A stretch of 64,000 nt of DNA from Tubiluchus corallicola (lineage: Eukaryota > Priapulida > Priapulimorpha > Priapulimorphida > Tubiluchidae): contig JAQGDQ010000115.1 of the NCBI GenBank assembly GCA_030141605.1, positions 342,501 through 406,500 on the forward strand, in the 5' to 3' direction. The notes under the pieces are model-generated. The model had not been told where the DNA came from. It did not search any database and saw only the letters and a list, made by a program, of their open reading frames with translations. The translations under genes and the position numbers were made by a program. Shown here piece after piece: positions 1 through 15,400 of the stretch. Numbering within the stretch: the stretch's first letter is position 1; the number at the start of each line of letters is the position of its first letter.

Positions 1-432
1 CAAGACTTGGGAACGGTAAAAAGCATCAGACAACCGAGCCATTTTATTCCACTTGACCAAATGAACCTAAACAACCAACATTCATTAACTAACTAATTAT
101 AGCATCACTTCTTAATTACAATCTCGAAGAATTACTATAACAACACCAACATCAAAATATCGAAGTTTTGCATTTTAGCAACTTGAACGCCCCTGACTGC
201 CATTCCAATTGCCACTGACATGCTGTTCACTTTGTAGCACTGTGTATGGGGCTGTTCACACTGTTATATGGATCACAATCTGATGCTAGGTGAATTTGTG
301 AATGCTAGACTGGACTGATCTCAATTATGTCCAGGTTTACGATTGTAAATTAAACTACACTACAAGCTGTTACTAGAAAAGTTACAACTGTTACAAGAGC
401 TCACTTGCAAAGCAATTACAAAGATGTTTTAC
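1..432 (-). other. AGTPBP1 intron running off the left edge
   Basis: The last exon in the window ends at 433 with donor GTAAAA. No continuation of the N-domain or of the carboxypeptidase domain could be read on the minus strand here, so the next exon lies outside the window. Confidence 0.7.
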
Positions 433-3400
433 CTGTAATAAGCTGTACGTATAGGGATAGTGATAAGCCAAGTAACACGTGTCTCCGGTGTGAGGAAAAC
501 CCACTGAAAACGAAGCCGTGTAATGGAGAGAGTTGTTTTTCATTAATTCTTCAGTGGCAGTAATGTTTTTCTTCTTCTTCTTCTGCTTATAATGGTTCTT
601 GTAGTAACAGATGTTGCTACCGACTCGTGTCCACTTGGCTCTGCCTTCCAGGGCTTCCGTTACAGAGAACATGACAGGTTGCATTCCTAAAATGCCAGAA
701 TGATAAAAATACTTTGTGCAGTAGAGATTAATATATGGAAAATCGTTCATTCTATTAAGTGATTAGACCACCAGACAACAGCCAAGAAGACTGCTCCTAA
801 TGCACTTTGCAGGGTAGTAAAAAAACTACCCTGGGTCAGAAATACTTAAGTGGTTCATACAACAGCAAGTAGTGCAATTACACAGTTGCAATGCTTTTTT
901 AACTTGCCCCTAGATGGCAGTCAAAAATAATCATTCAGTCACCATAGCAATATCAACTTTATAAATGCGCAGCCTTCACCACATTGTTAGAAGCTACAGC
1001 AGGACAATGCCCACAGTGGGCTGCATGTTAGGAACACCATGGCAACCTATTGTTCCAGCTAAACTTACTTTGCTGCTGCATGAAATTGTACACATCGTTC
1101 TTGCAAATGTGATTAGCGCACAAAGAGCTCATATTTAACATCTGCACAAAATAACATATTTTGGTGGTTATTTCATTATCTATTTGAAAATGTTGGTTGT
1201 TTTTGTTTAAGTATTAAGATAATTTAACTATTTGAGAAATGTTCCAGTACTCCATGAAAAAATGCTTTATATACTGTACAACAACATAAATGCTTAATAA
1301 ATTTACTCAACATGCACAAAACCCAAAAAGATCTAACATAAAAACGTGATCATTAAAAAATGTTAAGAATCGCTCTTAATAGAGCTGCTGGCTGTTTTTT
1401 ACACCCAATTACCCATTGTTATAAATTTAACAAATATTGTGAAAAAGTGAAATTTTCCAATGGCCGTCAAGATAATTATATACAACAACGAAACATGTAA
1501 TTGCAGTATGTCCAGTCGTCTGCTATGCTAGGAAAAGTGACAACATGTGTGAATTTCAGTATTTCTTTTCCTAAGAATTATCCACTTAGCTGTTGAAATG
1601 CTAGCAGCTATGCGAAAAATATGACAAACCAGAACAACATTAATTTATAGTGATTCATACGATTCACACTCCAACATAAAACTAGGATGAAACAAATATC
1701 TTTCTTCACTATTGCTGCAAAAAACTCACCTGAACTGAACTGGCTACCACCTTTCTCACAATTAATGATGTTGAATCGGTACAGCACGTCCGCAACCATA
1801 TTGGAAACGCTAAAATAGAACCACTGAAAGTGGCGCTGGCTGTTTATGTCTGAGCTCAGAATCAGATCATATTCGTTGTCTCTTACCTGTAACCACAGGA
1901 AATGTACCAATTAGTTTAACTCTGCAACATCAATTTCCAAGTCATGAATTTCCTACATGTTTCCGCAAATCATGAATCTAACGCAACTCAGTTATCAGTG
2001 AATACGTAGCAAGTAAAACAGCAAGTTTTATAACCATAAAGGTAGGACTCTATGTACACGCAATGTGTGATGCATAGTGCATATACAACACCATGCATTT
2101 AAACATGTCTTCATTTCTAAATAATGGACAAGCCATAATGTGTGAAACGTGATCTGTATTTCAAATCTTTGTTCTAACGAAAGTGTTACGGAACATTAAG
2201 ATTGTTCGTCTATTATAGGTGACTCAGTGGCCGAGTATCAGTTTAGGTGAATTTTCAAGTTTCTGGCGACCACTTTTGCTGGTTGGCTTGCAGGTCAGGT
2301 GAGTTTTGGTCACTTCAGGACCTACTCACAATAATATTCCCTGCATTTGAGTTTCTCGGAAGTGGAAGAAGCTTTTGCATCTAGTTACAGTTCTTTCGCT
2401 AAGTAGTTGATACGTGCCGCATTGTTCTCTCTCCAGCAAAAAGTTATGCATCCAAAATCTGTTCTTTCTATTTAATTTTTCTGTCAAATAGTACAGTGAT
2501 AAACTAATACCACCAATGTGATTATTTCTTGATCACTGTCAAGCTGAAATTCCACAGAAAGATGGCGTCCAAAAATCGGTACTTCCTATTTTCATGAACA
2601 GCAACCAAAAATGGCAGAAAGAGAGCTGTGAGCTTTGTAAATATGCATAGCATTCACGGACATATGGAAACAGTCACTATGCATCATGCACTAAGAATCA
2701 AAGATCACGCATCAAGGATTACATGCACATGAAGTCCTATCTTAAAATGTAGCGTTTGGTGTAAAATATATGTCAATCATTCGTCGCATACTTATTTCAG
2801 TATAAATAATTTGACGCAACTGCTGCAGCATTTAACAACTAAACAGACACACAATTCAGTTCAGCTGCTTGTTTAGGAACCAAATTCAAGCAACACTAAA
2901 CTTAGTCAGTAAATGGGTTTGAACCAGGCTAATTTCAGGAAATTCTCTGACCAAAGAAGAACGTATAAGCATCCAACATGACTAAAACGGCTATAACAGT
3001 TCAGTCTCTTGTATTAAGGATTCCAGTCGTACCACAGCCATCTAAAATAAGTAAGTCTGTCCATTGAGTGTGGGATCGCAGCTTGTGGAGCATTGGACAG
3101 TGTGCAAATACTGGAAAATATGGAGAAACAAAGACAACAATGTGTACAAGAAGTAAAGAATTGTAATTTAAATTTCTAATTGATTGTTGCAGAATGTTGC
3201 TTAAACTACTGGTATTATTTGCCTTACATTTTCAATATTGCCTACATGCTTGTAATAACTTATTTTACCTGCATGGCAAGTCTAAGATTCCCGCTTTCAA
3301 ACTGAGAATCAAACTGCAGACAGCTGTAAGCTGTATCAAAGCCGTCTTTTGTCTTGGACCTGCAAAACAAACCGCAGCTGAGAATATTATATAGATACAG

Positions 3401-6400
3401 TGCATTACATTAACGGACTGTACAGTCGACTATTTAGTGTCCAGCATTTGCAGCTATACGCGAGACATCCTGTAAATAAAATGAACAGAGTATTAATTTT
3501 GCTGCTAGAAATTAAAATCCACATACCTCGTGTCATCCTGACAAAACTGTGGACTCTGAAACTGCTCTGCTTTCTGTTTCTCGACAATCTCGTCGAGATT
3601 ATACACAATTCTGTTAATAACCAGAGTTGGCTGCACCGTTCTCTTAATGTCCTCCATCACAGCATTCCTGAAATAAGGTATAATCAAATTTTATTTTCCT
3701 TAGAATTTTTTTTAAAGAACTGTGCAAGTCAAATCAAACTTGCTCAATGATTACGGCAATTAAAAAAGCACAAGAAACTCCAACTCATGATCATTGGATT
3801 ACAAGTCTTATCCTTTACTGAGTGTGCTGAGCATGGAAAGATTCGGCAGTTTTAGTTAAATTCAATGCTTGAGAAATGAGAGTTAAAATTACACAATGGC
3901 GTAACAAAAGTGCATAACCGTTTTTTCAGCCCATTTTGCCTCAAACTTTGCTAATTCAATCAAATACATTTTTGTCATTTGATTAGTACTCGTCATAAGA
4001 TATTACGACATTTTTATGACCAAGCTTCAAAAAGTTCTTATGATTACACACTCGCATGCAATTTTTATGGCACATGTCACATATTTCATTTGCAATTTGT
4101 AATCAGAAGTACTAATACTAGCTAACTAAACACGCGCTGCAACCTACACTTAACATTATTTGTTACTGCAACGAGGTTGTTGCCTTCGTATGAGCTGCTC
4201 AGTCACCTGTACCTGTACCTGTACCTGCTGGGCTTCCCATATATGCTAGTGAAGATTGCTAGTGCATTTCACTAGCCAATCAGGTAAGTTCAGCAGGTGC
4301 ATGTGACTTGAGTTGGGATTAAACTTAAATCAAGTTACAATAGTAAATAATTTCAAGTGTAGGTGGTAGCACATGCTTAATTTCCTGATATTAGTACTTT
4401 TGAATAGAAATTGCAAATGAAAATGTGTGACTTTATATCACTCCGGGATTTTAGTCTTTCATAATGCAATACCTAGCGATCCATTCCAAGTACAACTAAC
4501 CAGCTTAGTACCTTATAGAAACGTTTCACACTATTAGGCACAATATCATTTTCTTAAGGTGCATCACCACATTACCTCTTAACTTCATCGTTTGTCGGCT
4601 GCAACGGCTCCCTTATTGATTCTTGATCTGCCCAAGGACACAGGTCTGCAAACGGGACTTTTCTTCTGTGTATCATAGAAATGGTTTTCTTTGCAGCCTC
4701 CATGTAAACACTCCTAAACTTGTTACTTGTCATTGTACGAGAATTATCACAGTAGTGGGGATTGATCGCCTTTGGACCACCATAATCTTTCAGACGATCA
4801 TCTGCAACCTTAGACACTGATGATATTTGAGAAGACGACGCAATTTCGTCTCGAACGTTTGATTTTAAGCAGTTCTTTCTAGTGACGGAATGTACTGAAT
4901 CGGATGAGCTTGCTAACTTGCTCTGAGTGGAGTGGAATGTCGAATCACTATCGGAGCCTGATCCACAACTTGTGCAATCATCCACATCGAAAGGCAAATT
5001 CATACCGTTGACAATAATGCTGTTGACCATATTTTCAGGTGCAGAGGTGATTCCGGTGCCATTCTTGCAATCGCATTCATTTTTGTCACGTTGTTCTGTA
5101 TCCACAGCAGAGATTTCGAGTTCTTTCAGCTTCGACGTGGGTACAAACGTATCAAATGACCAGTCTTGGGCAAAAAGACTGTCAGTAAAGGCATAATGTA
5201 CCCGAGAAAGTCTACTGTCTGTCAGCTGAGCTGCATACAGTTCAGGAAAAAATTCTTCTACTCTGCTCACGTCTAAGCTGTATAAACCAGCACAACAAGA
5301 CACATTCAGATGACCGAAAGTTACTTCACATCGATCACTATCCTATACAAACAATAATACAGTATTTAATTTTGTAAGTACTTAATCTGGCATGAAGTTT
5401 TAGGATTTCTTAACCTTTTGCAATCTAATTTAATGCAAAATTTTATATGAAATTTGACTCTGCAGTGCAAATTTATTCATAGTTATTGAGTTAACCCTTA
5501 TTTTTGATGTAGAAAGGCATACAGGAATACATACACAATAAGTACATTCAATCAAGCATGTGCTCTAATTCTAGATAAGCCTGTTATACCAAAACTATAA
5601 AATGGTATTTCAGCAGTAAAAACAATATGGAAATGAGCTGAGTCGGGCATTCATCACTAACGTACACTGCCTAACTTACTTTGTTTATATTTTAAAGGAA
5701 CTCTAGCCTGTAGCTGTTTCAATAATAATTGTCACAGATGTGACACTATTGCTACAAGCAATAGTACATCATGCACATTGTGGTAACATCTACAGAATTT
5801 GACAGTATTGACAAAAACAGAAAGCATTATAACCTGATGTCCCCCAGTTTTGTTAGTAACATCTGATTTTACACTTTCAGTAAATGTCAACAGAGAATTG
5901 TCTAAAATTTGCATATTCAATAATTTAAGAAGATTGCTGATTTGACTGTATGTGTTTCTTTCCACATTAAACCCTAATTTCAGTTCAAGTCACAGCCGGT
6001 TCGTATCCACGAAACTACCACATTTACAATAAGTAATTAAATGCTTCTGCAAACAAAAATGAAAGGAACTTGTATTTAGCTTACCACAATTGAGTTAGTT
6101 CCAAGTTGTTTGAAAGGGGCATTATTTGTTGACACTTCACTAACTTCTGAGACAAAACTGGCAGCTGTAAATGAGACCAATTAGTCTTAAGCAATAACAA
6201 TTTGATTTTATCAATAATTAACTTCAGTTAGGAATAATTAATCAGCTAATTTGGACATGTATCAAAACCCAGGGGAAGAAATTAAACTTTAAATACAAGC
6301 ATTGACAAAATACAATGGAAATAATAAAATTCTCCTTAGCCAAGCTTTTAACCTGTAGCTGTTTGTTTATTAACTTGATGTGGGCCGAGAAATTAAATTA

Positions 6401-9400
6401 CCTGATGTGGGCCGAGAAATAAATTTTTATTGTTTTTCTATCAATTTAAACAAATGATGATAAGAAATTTTGTTTAATTACAAAAAAACTGGAAAAGTGA
6501 AATCAGCTAATTCTCCAATTTCTAATTCTCCAAATCTCTAATTCTCTAACATTTCAAGCAAAGTGCTAATTAAGATGAATGATCATCCAGTGTCAAGTGC
6601 TTATTTAACAACAATTTACTAAAAGCATGCTTAGTAACAAAAGTCACAAGGGGGGTTTTTGTAAGTTATAATGCTTTAAACAAATGCTCTCTTTTACAAC
6701 ACTTTATGTGCAAACTCACTCTCTTTATAGTAACTGCAACAGGAGTCATGCTCTATCTGGGGCAACGCGATGTCGTACACATTCCCGGTGGTGAGGTGAG
6801 GCAGAGGTTCACTGGGGAAGCACTTCTTCAACACGATGCTAGTCAGTGCTGCCAGCTCACCAGCTTCGGCCTGCATCTCTTCCACACAACACTTGTAGAG
6901 CAGCTGGACGGCACCGGCTTCCGTTAGTGCTTGCTTTCCTGCTTCTGTAAACAAACACGGCTTGTAAAAGAGCGGCTGATTAAACAGCGGGAAATCCGCT
7001 GGCGAGTGGCTGCAGTAAGCTAATTAACACATGCTGCTGGAACACGTACAGGGATCTAATTTCCTCTCAAATCTGTTAGTACAATGTTTTGATTATTAAC
7101 ACACCATTAACAAAATTTCAGTGTTGTGCATATTAAAGATAAGCCTACTCTTTTTACCATCCATTTTACATAATTTCTTTCATTTATTCCTTTCAAGACT
7201 TGAAAAAATTAAAATCAATTTGTTTATCCATATAATTCTTATTCTTATTTCATCTAATAATTTAATAGTGCTTTTGTTTGATAATTTATGTATTCAATCC
7301 TTTTTATGTACACTTTGACTATGTACACTTATTCAGCACTTAACACAGTGTCTACTAAAAACTAATAGTTGTAGCAGGGCTGGAACCTTCTTCAGCACCG
7401 AAAATAATTTCCCGAAATGAGATCCCGAAGTGACAGAGGTGTGTGGACATCTTAAGTTGTACACACATCCTACTTTAATGAAGTAAATAGGTAGAAGCAG
7501 TATAAACTAACAAAACTGATAAACGAAATCAAAGAAGCTGTTTTCCAGGCAATCACCCATCCATACACTAATCAAAGTTGGCGTTGCCTAAGTTTGCAGT
7601 CAAGCATGTACAGCAGCTTCTCTTGGCACACACCTTAGCTGCTCTTGCAACTATTTTAGGCACAAATGTATTTGTTTAGTCATTCATTTATCCATTTCTT
7701 CACTCATACGTTTGTTTGCAATTTCCATCATTCTTTCATTCATCTTTTATTTATTTGTTCACCCGATTATTCATCCACTCTTTATTCCTATTAAGTCACT
7801 CATTTGTTATTTGTATATTTATATGTTAGTTTGATCATTCATATGCCAGTGGATAAATAAATAAATTTATTTATTTTTCTTTCTCCATCATTCACTCTTT
7901 CATTCATTCATCAGACTGCATTTTACGTACATCTTGCATAAAAACTAAATTTCAAATTTTGTACTTTGAACTAAATATAGACAATTACTCAAGCTAATTC
8001 AGTAACAACTGTATGTTTAAAATAAACAGTACAGAAATAGACTCTATTCTAAAATAGAATGATATAAAATTTTCCCGAAGAGACTAATATGACAAAGACT
8101 CTAGACAAGCTTAAAAGGCTCTTAACTTTGACGCACTGTGCTTTATTTAGAATTACATTAATTAGATTAACATTCTTTCAAATAAACAAAGTCCCTAGAC
8201 CCTTACTCCTTCACCATTTCAATACGCTCGCATTTCCATGTAAACAGGCAAACAGGTAATTAAGCCATTTATACTCACTAGTCATCGCAAAGTTCTTGAT
8301 TATGGTAAGCAAGGTTTTTTGTTCTTTGATGTGGCGACGTTTTCCGCCTACATGTTTGTGCCAATCCAAAAACATGCTCAGCATCTTTCTTGCACAGTCC
8401 TCTTGAATTGCCTGACTCAGATTTTTTTCTGAAAATTGAAGCAACTTTAAATGTTTAATAAAGTAAAAAAAAAATCGATAGTTTTCATGCCAATACACCA
8501 TAAATGTCATTATGAACCAGTAAGAAAGACACTTTTACTTACTAGACTTCAGAAGAATGACCAGCACGTCAAGTGTCGCTTGGTTGAGCCCAGTATGCTT
8601 CTTGTGTGTATGTTGTAACATCGTAAATAAAATATTAATGGCTCCCTGTTTGCCCAGCGATATCACATTCACATCTGTCAAAAATCATTTCATACGTATT
8701 CAGCACATGCTTGACATGTTTAATACTTACCGACATAGCCATTACTGAATTTTCATGATATATAGAAAAGAAATGTCGTCTATATTATTGAACAAAAAAG
8801 AAAATATTGTTTTCCGTGCAATGACGTCTTGAACTAAAAACCTATAAGTCTTTTTTAGGTTTTGAAGGAATATTACCATAAATTTAACACCGAATAATGG
8901 ACAACCCTTATTTTTAATTGTTTAAATTTGAACACAGATATCTTTAACTTTAACATCAACCCTTCAAAGGAGACAATAATAAGGTGAATGACAATCATGT
9001 GGCATGTATGTACAAATTTATTTACTTTTAACTCCTTGTCAGTTATCATAATAATTGTAAAAAAGCTAACTGCCAGGTACATACTGCTTGAGCAAAATAA
9101 CTTCAATGCTTTGAGTAATGGCAGCAGAAACTTGTGATTTTTCATATGAATTTGTAGCAGTGACATAGTAACAGGCAGAACTCCATGTAGTCTAGCCTTC
9201 ACCCCCATTTTCTTGTCTGCAAATTAGCAAAATTCAATAAGTGAACATTATTCAACAATTCCGGTAGGCAGGAACTTCAGACACATTTTATAAGTTACTT
9301 CTATGGGATGTAATAGTAATACTGTAACAGGCTTAGGCTTTAAGCGCTAAACGCACTAGAAAATTGCCATAGAACAGGCGGAACCTTTAAAGCAAATGCT

Positions 9401-12400
9401 TGACTAACAGATGTCCTAAAGGAAAATCGATATAATATTAAGTTATAGCTCAAAACAATCTTATTGCTTTTTCAATAATAACTTATGTGAAAGAATTATT
9501 ACCACAGAAATATGATTTGACCTACGAGCATCTATTACTTCACTGTAACATGCATGTTGCCATTCGCAAGTGAGATGAGCACTAGTGACTGTATCTTAGA
9601 AATGTGTTGCACAAAAAACAGGCGTTGTGCCTCTTAGTTCTGATGTTGCTTGATTGTGATATAGTGCACAAATTCGAGAGCTCATGCATGAGCACAGCAG
9701 TAAACTTAAAATTTGCAGTTTTATGTATGGCACTGAATATTGTACAGTAGCACCGTACTTCAATTTTCGTTTTCGCGAACACGCTCTGGAATGTTTGTGC
9801 TGCTAAAAAATATGTTCATTTGTGACATCATCACTAGCTGAGCTCCCCAGCTGTTAATTAAGTTTTTAACTAATTATTTAATCGTCAGAAATGCTTTGGC
9901 ATTATTGTAGCTGTTAAAATGTATACTTTTTACCATACTTCAAAACGGAGTAGGATATGATAAATCATCCTGTCACTCAGTACATCTAAAACAACAAAGT
10001 ACAACCTAGCTTTGAATAACAGAATGTAATTTTTGCAATGTTTTGAAGCAAGAGGATTAGCTAAGTGATAAAGCACTATCAAGCCTAGTCAGTAAATGGA
10101 TAGGTGACAGACAAAAAACTGTTGCGGTGGAGTTTTAGTACTACACTGCTCTTAGTTCATTAATTACTTGAAGAAGCATGTATACGCATCCAAATGTTTC
10201 TAAAACACGTCTGATGGTTCAATGTCTCATTGTTATGACTATGTTTGGTAATAAGCAAAGTTTCAGTCCTGCCACAAAAACTTATACTATGACATTGTCT
10301 GCTGGATATAGGCATGGAGGGGATACCAAACAGCAAAAGAATCGAAGAATAGAAGCTGTATTTACCGACTATGCCGATCTTTATCAGAAGCAAATAAATA
10401 GATGATATGAGCTTTTGATCATTTGAGTGGACATCATGGACTAGAAACACAAGTGTAGTCATCAATACTGTTGTCAATCCTCTAAGAGAAGCTTTGCTAG
10501 CTGCACCTCCAATTTCTAGCAAAAAGTATTTACCAAGTAATGTAATAACATAGGCAATACATAAAAACTAAACAGAAACAATCAAATGAAGATAAAAAGT
10601 CAGTGAAGAACAAAACTGATTTAGTCTATCTTTGTGTACGTTTATGAACAAATGTTGGTTAGTTATAACAAATATATCAAAGGTAGGGCTGTTAGAAGGC
10701 CAAAGAAACAGTCATCTCCTTTCTGCAACACTAAGTTTTTGCAACAGTCCACCTGGTACTAAGATCAGGAACTACATACATGCTGTTAAAGCAGCTCTTC
10801 TGCTGTATAACAGACAGCTTTCTTACAGTGAACAATGAATTAATGAGCGAAGTTCTGCCATGTTAGACTTATAGATATAAGTGTATTATTTTTATATTAC
10901 ATTTGCGAGGTTAAAAACATTAGAAAACATGAAAGGACAGAAGGCTATAACCAAGCAAGGACTGACCGTGATACCTGGAAATCTGGTTCCTAGTTTAGTA
11001 ACACCAGTGACCTTGGTTCATGGTAGTTTATGGGAAAAGTTACTCATCACTAACAATTTATATTACATAAACTGTTACAAAAGCTGCAGCACTGACTGGG
11101 TGGTGGGTGACTGTTTTAGCATTCCACGGCTAATGCTTGCCTGTTAGAAACCGAAAATATTCAAGACTATATACCACGTTTTGTATGAGGTAAGCTTATT
11201 TGATACTATCAACTGTTAGAAATCTGCAGTTGTTTACACGTTAAAGAACTGACCAACAGACTTTTGCCAAATTTGTCAGGAGGTCAAGTTTTGACCATTT
11301 TCTTTAAGGCAAATGAATAATTTTTTTAAAGCAAACAATAACACCAGAATGTCTAGTGCTTCTTATACTCCTACCTATACTACCTTACTCCAGTGCTACC
11401 TATATAACTCCGCATGATAGAAGAAAATAAAAGAGAATGAATACGTTACTTGGTTGAACACACAGCATATGATACAAGATTCCAACGACATTTTCAATAA
11501 TGTTTGTCTCTTTTGAATTCTGGAAAAACGAAGAATAAACAACTGATAGCAAGTAAGTTTTTCGTACAACTTGTTACTTAAGTACTTGATACTCAATAAC
11601 GTCCGATCATTTAAATAATTAATAAAGCAGCATGCCATGAACAAACATATATCTATGATTTACAATTCTGAAAATCAATACGTACAGCAATTTGCTAATT
11701 AATAGAAGAGAAGTCGTATTAAGTGTATGAAATTCAACTGTCAAATTAGTTGAAATGAATATTCAATCAAACTTTGTTTCAAATTTCTGTCACCACAAAA
11801 GAAGCAAAACTGAAGAACAAGAAATAGTTGCAAAACCAGAAAGAAAACAAATCTGGCGTGTTTGTTTGTGTTAGGCACGTTACACGCAAAAGTTTGTTGT
11901 TTCAACAGCATACTTTCTGGTCAGCACTAGCTATTTACAAACACAATGTGTAATAATAAACTTTTGTGGGCAGTCGGTCTGAAAAACTATTGGGGTCAAA
12001 CAAGAGACTCTCATTCTTACCTCTAAAACACAACCAAGAACGTCCAAATTTCCTGAGTATAATGTGATCAAGTGCTTCGTAATCTTAGCTGAAATTAATG
12101 AAAACCTATCATCAGCAGTTTCAAGGTCAATAGTAAACCAGGCTTCAATTAATTCTATTTGCAAACTCGTATCATGTCTGGATTTGAGCATATAATTATG
12201 CATCCTTCATCACCAAGCTAAATAGCCAGAGGAGCATGACAGGCAGCACTGATTAGAAATAGCTTTCCTAGTAGCCATCCATCCATTTAGTGATCAGACT
12301 TGGCGTTGACCAACTTTAGTTGCTAACCAATCAGCTACTTTAGTTGTGCATCTATCAACTACATGTTCTAAAACTAGCTAACCTATGCTTCACTGAAAGG

Positions 12401-15400
12401 CATAACTTGCTGCAATACCTTAAAGTGCACTTGAGTGGTAAAAATACAGACAAACACAAACAGGCACACACAGGCAGATAAACAAACAAACAAACTGTTA
12501 TAAACAGACAAACAGATGAATAGCAAACAGGTAAATTTGTAGATAGACAACCAGACAACAGCGATGGATAACAACAATATAGGGGTGACTATTTTAATCT
12601 GTTACAAAATAATAGGTAGACACACAGTCGATCTAGATGGCTCTACTTGGTGTAATTATATATTAAAATTAACATTAAATACTAACAGCTCTCTGCTAAG
12701 AAGAGGTGCTTTCAAGTTCTATCAAGGGTTTTATGGAGGGTTGCAAGTAATTTATGGAGCTCTCCTACACGGCATCAGCTAAGATTTTTGCCACATGTTT
12801 TTGGTTAGAACAGCTTTAAGGTGCTGATAAAAATATAGATCAATCATTTATTGCAGTTTAAAACAAAGCTATTAACCACACACGGTGAGTTTGCAAATGC
12901 TCTGTTTTGCGATCTGTTAAAGTGAAACCTCTGATGTATATTATCCGTAACCGACTGGATGTTTTTTGAATTCTTAAACTGCTTGTTTGTTTCTTTTAAG
13001 CTTACTGCAGACTGATTTACACTATGTCTACCATTCCACATAACCCTGTTAGTGGGAATGTCCAAGGAGTAGGCCTAGAGGAAAATGTATAACAATGAGA
13101 CACAAAAACGTGATCAATTCACGGCAAAATTCAAATAAGGATTAAATGTATGACAGAGTAAGCCAAGCATTCAGAGTATTAAAAAAGTGTGCAGAGTATT
13201 AAAAACAATACCATGAATGTCATGGTTTGAACTTGGCTATGGTAGTTGCACAGTGCTGGGCCTGGTCAGAGAATGGGTAGATGGCCACTGGAAAAAAATT
13301 CTTAGTTGTTTCATCTGTCAAAATGCTTACTGCCTTTTTTGTTGAGAGAACATGTACTAATCTAAGCTTAGTTTAAGACACTAATGCTTATCACTTGGTC
13401 GTTTTAGAAATCTATCATTTATAATGAACAGGGTCACAACATTTCAACAATACTAGTTGGCCCAACTGCTGATTCTATAGTCTCAAGCATTCACTCACTC
13501 AACACGGTCTATTTTAAGCCACTGCTGTTATTTTTACCGTGTGCAAGTACAAACAATGACATCATCTAAATATTTCTCTTAAAAAATTTTATGGTCTCAA
13601 CCGGCTCGTAAATCTCCTCCAGCAAAACTTGCTGAGTATAGCAAAATTATTGGGTTTAGTAAATGGTTTACTGCTCAATAAACTACAAGCCTGGGGTTAA
13701 ATAAAATACGTACCATGTGATATAAGATTTCTAAGCAAGGCTCCGGTCAAGTCGGCAATGAGCACTGCATCCCGTAAGACAGAATTGCTGTTGGCTCTAA
13801 TTAACTCTTGGAAAACAGCTTCCATGCAGCTAAGTAAAGCAAAGAAAGCAAGTAAAACTCCAACAGCTACTTCCGGAAAGATTCAAATCACCTATTTTCA
13901 TTCACCCGGAGGTTCATTAACATGCAACTGCTATTAGTGCTTAGTTCATAGCGCAATATATTAGCAAGTTACGATTTTGAAGACACTCAGAAAAATATAG
14001 TTGCAAGAGGGGTAGGGTACTTTTGCTGCTCAATGCATTTTGTTAGTCCAATTAGCACAGACAATAAGATCTAGGGCAAATTTACAGAACAAAAAAAAAT
14101 AAAATAAAAAGTAGTGAGAGAGTTTAGAAAGTACTACCCTGAGAATATTTTGTTCAGATTTAATAACATTTGTAAAAGCAGCCATGACACCTGCACCAAA
14201 AAGTAAAAAAGCTAAAATCATTAACAGCGATAAAATAAGTGTCATTGTAAGTTTTAACACAATGGTTTTTGCATGCAAACATCATGTGATAAAAACAGAT
14301 GTTTACTCAAATATTATAAGAAATCAAATAAAAATGTGCCACTAAAATTAGATAAACTAAAATGAGTTTGGTAGGTGGACATTTGAAGCATTAGATTTGG
14401 AGACATCTTGGTTTGTAAGTAACTGGCGAAACCTTGGTTTGCTATTATTTATCTAACTTTTAAGTGCATTCAAGAACTTTGGATAGTTCAACAAACTACC
14501 ACTAGGACAAGCACATTCCACAGTCAAGGGCTTAACAACCAATGCTTACTCAAACAAAAAATGTGGCCTTTCCTGAACACCACAAGCACCAAACATCTTT
14601 CCATGCAATAGTGACTGTCAAATAATTGCCAATGCATCAATAAAGCACTTTTATAACATTTTCTTAACAATACTAATAGCTGTTACCAGGATTTTGGCGT
14701 TACAGATTTTTAGACCTATTATCATGAATGGAGCCTAACAGATCACTCCTGTCACATGTCACTGTTATCAACTGTTATAGTAGACACAATCATAAATTTG
14801 TGTTAACTCATAAACAGCGAAGGCTAAAGTCACGAAACTTGCAAGGAAAGTTAGGGGCACGGTAGATACCACAGGTAGAGTGTGAGACATTGGTATGGTT
14901 AACAAAGCTGGGATGTTTAAATGTTTAAAGCCTGAGACAGGAAACAAAATGCGAAAACTTTAGTAAATCTAAAACTATAGTATCTAAAGTCTTTAAACTT
15001 GTACTGTAAACTACACAGTGATCGATAATAATAAAGTCACAGAAAGAAGTCACAATAAATTTTGGCTTTTTTTCAGTGCCTTTTTCCTGTGACTTTTTTC
15101 TGTGACCTTTTCACTCCTGACTTTTTTTACCAGTGGCTTTATTACTTGGATTCGACTAGCACCACACCTGGTGCAGGAGCCCAAATAATGGTATGCTTAA
15201 AAAGCTTAGATTACTTAAAGCCCCGATGTAGGAGCCATGTTGTAAAAATAAGAACAAACTTAAATGGCTCAGTCACACAGAAGCACACCGCACAGGACCA
15301 TTCAAGGCACAGTCAAGTGTTAAACACAGTTGGAATGGATCCACGCTATCTTAGAGATAATCATATTATATGAAGATCACAGTCAGGCTGCTTAAGAACT

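Noticed and set aside
2210-2300. tRNA-like A-box (GGTGACTCAGTGGCCGAGTA) suggesting a tRNA gene or tRNA-derived SINE
   Set aside because: No B-box or cloverleaf could be formed downstream.
4927-5196. 89-codon plus-strand frame
   Set aside because: Antisense shadow of the large AGTPBP1 linker exon.
10178-10405. 75-codon plus-strand frame
   Set aside because: Antisense shadow of the AGTPBP1 exon at 10515-10366.
12089-12203. Upstream extension of the AGTPBP1 exon at 12088 to an ATG at 12203
   Set aside because: The phase does not fit the preceding exon; the internal acceptor TTAATTTCAG at 12089 gives a consistent phase and a better match to the family.
12355-12577. Cys/Val/Leu-rich frames on the minus strand
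   Set aside because: They are translations of a degenerate CAGACAAA-type simple repeat.
14030-14278. 82-residue hydrophobic frame on the minus strand, resembling membrane helices
   Set aside because: Lies inside an AGTPBP1 intron, has no splice support or family similarity, and AT-rich DNA readily yields Leu/Phe/Ile-rich frames.
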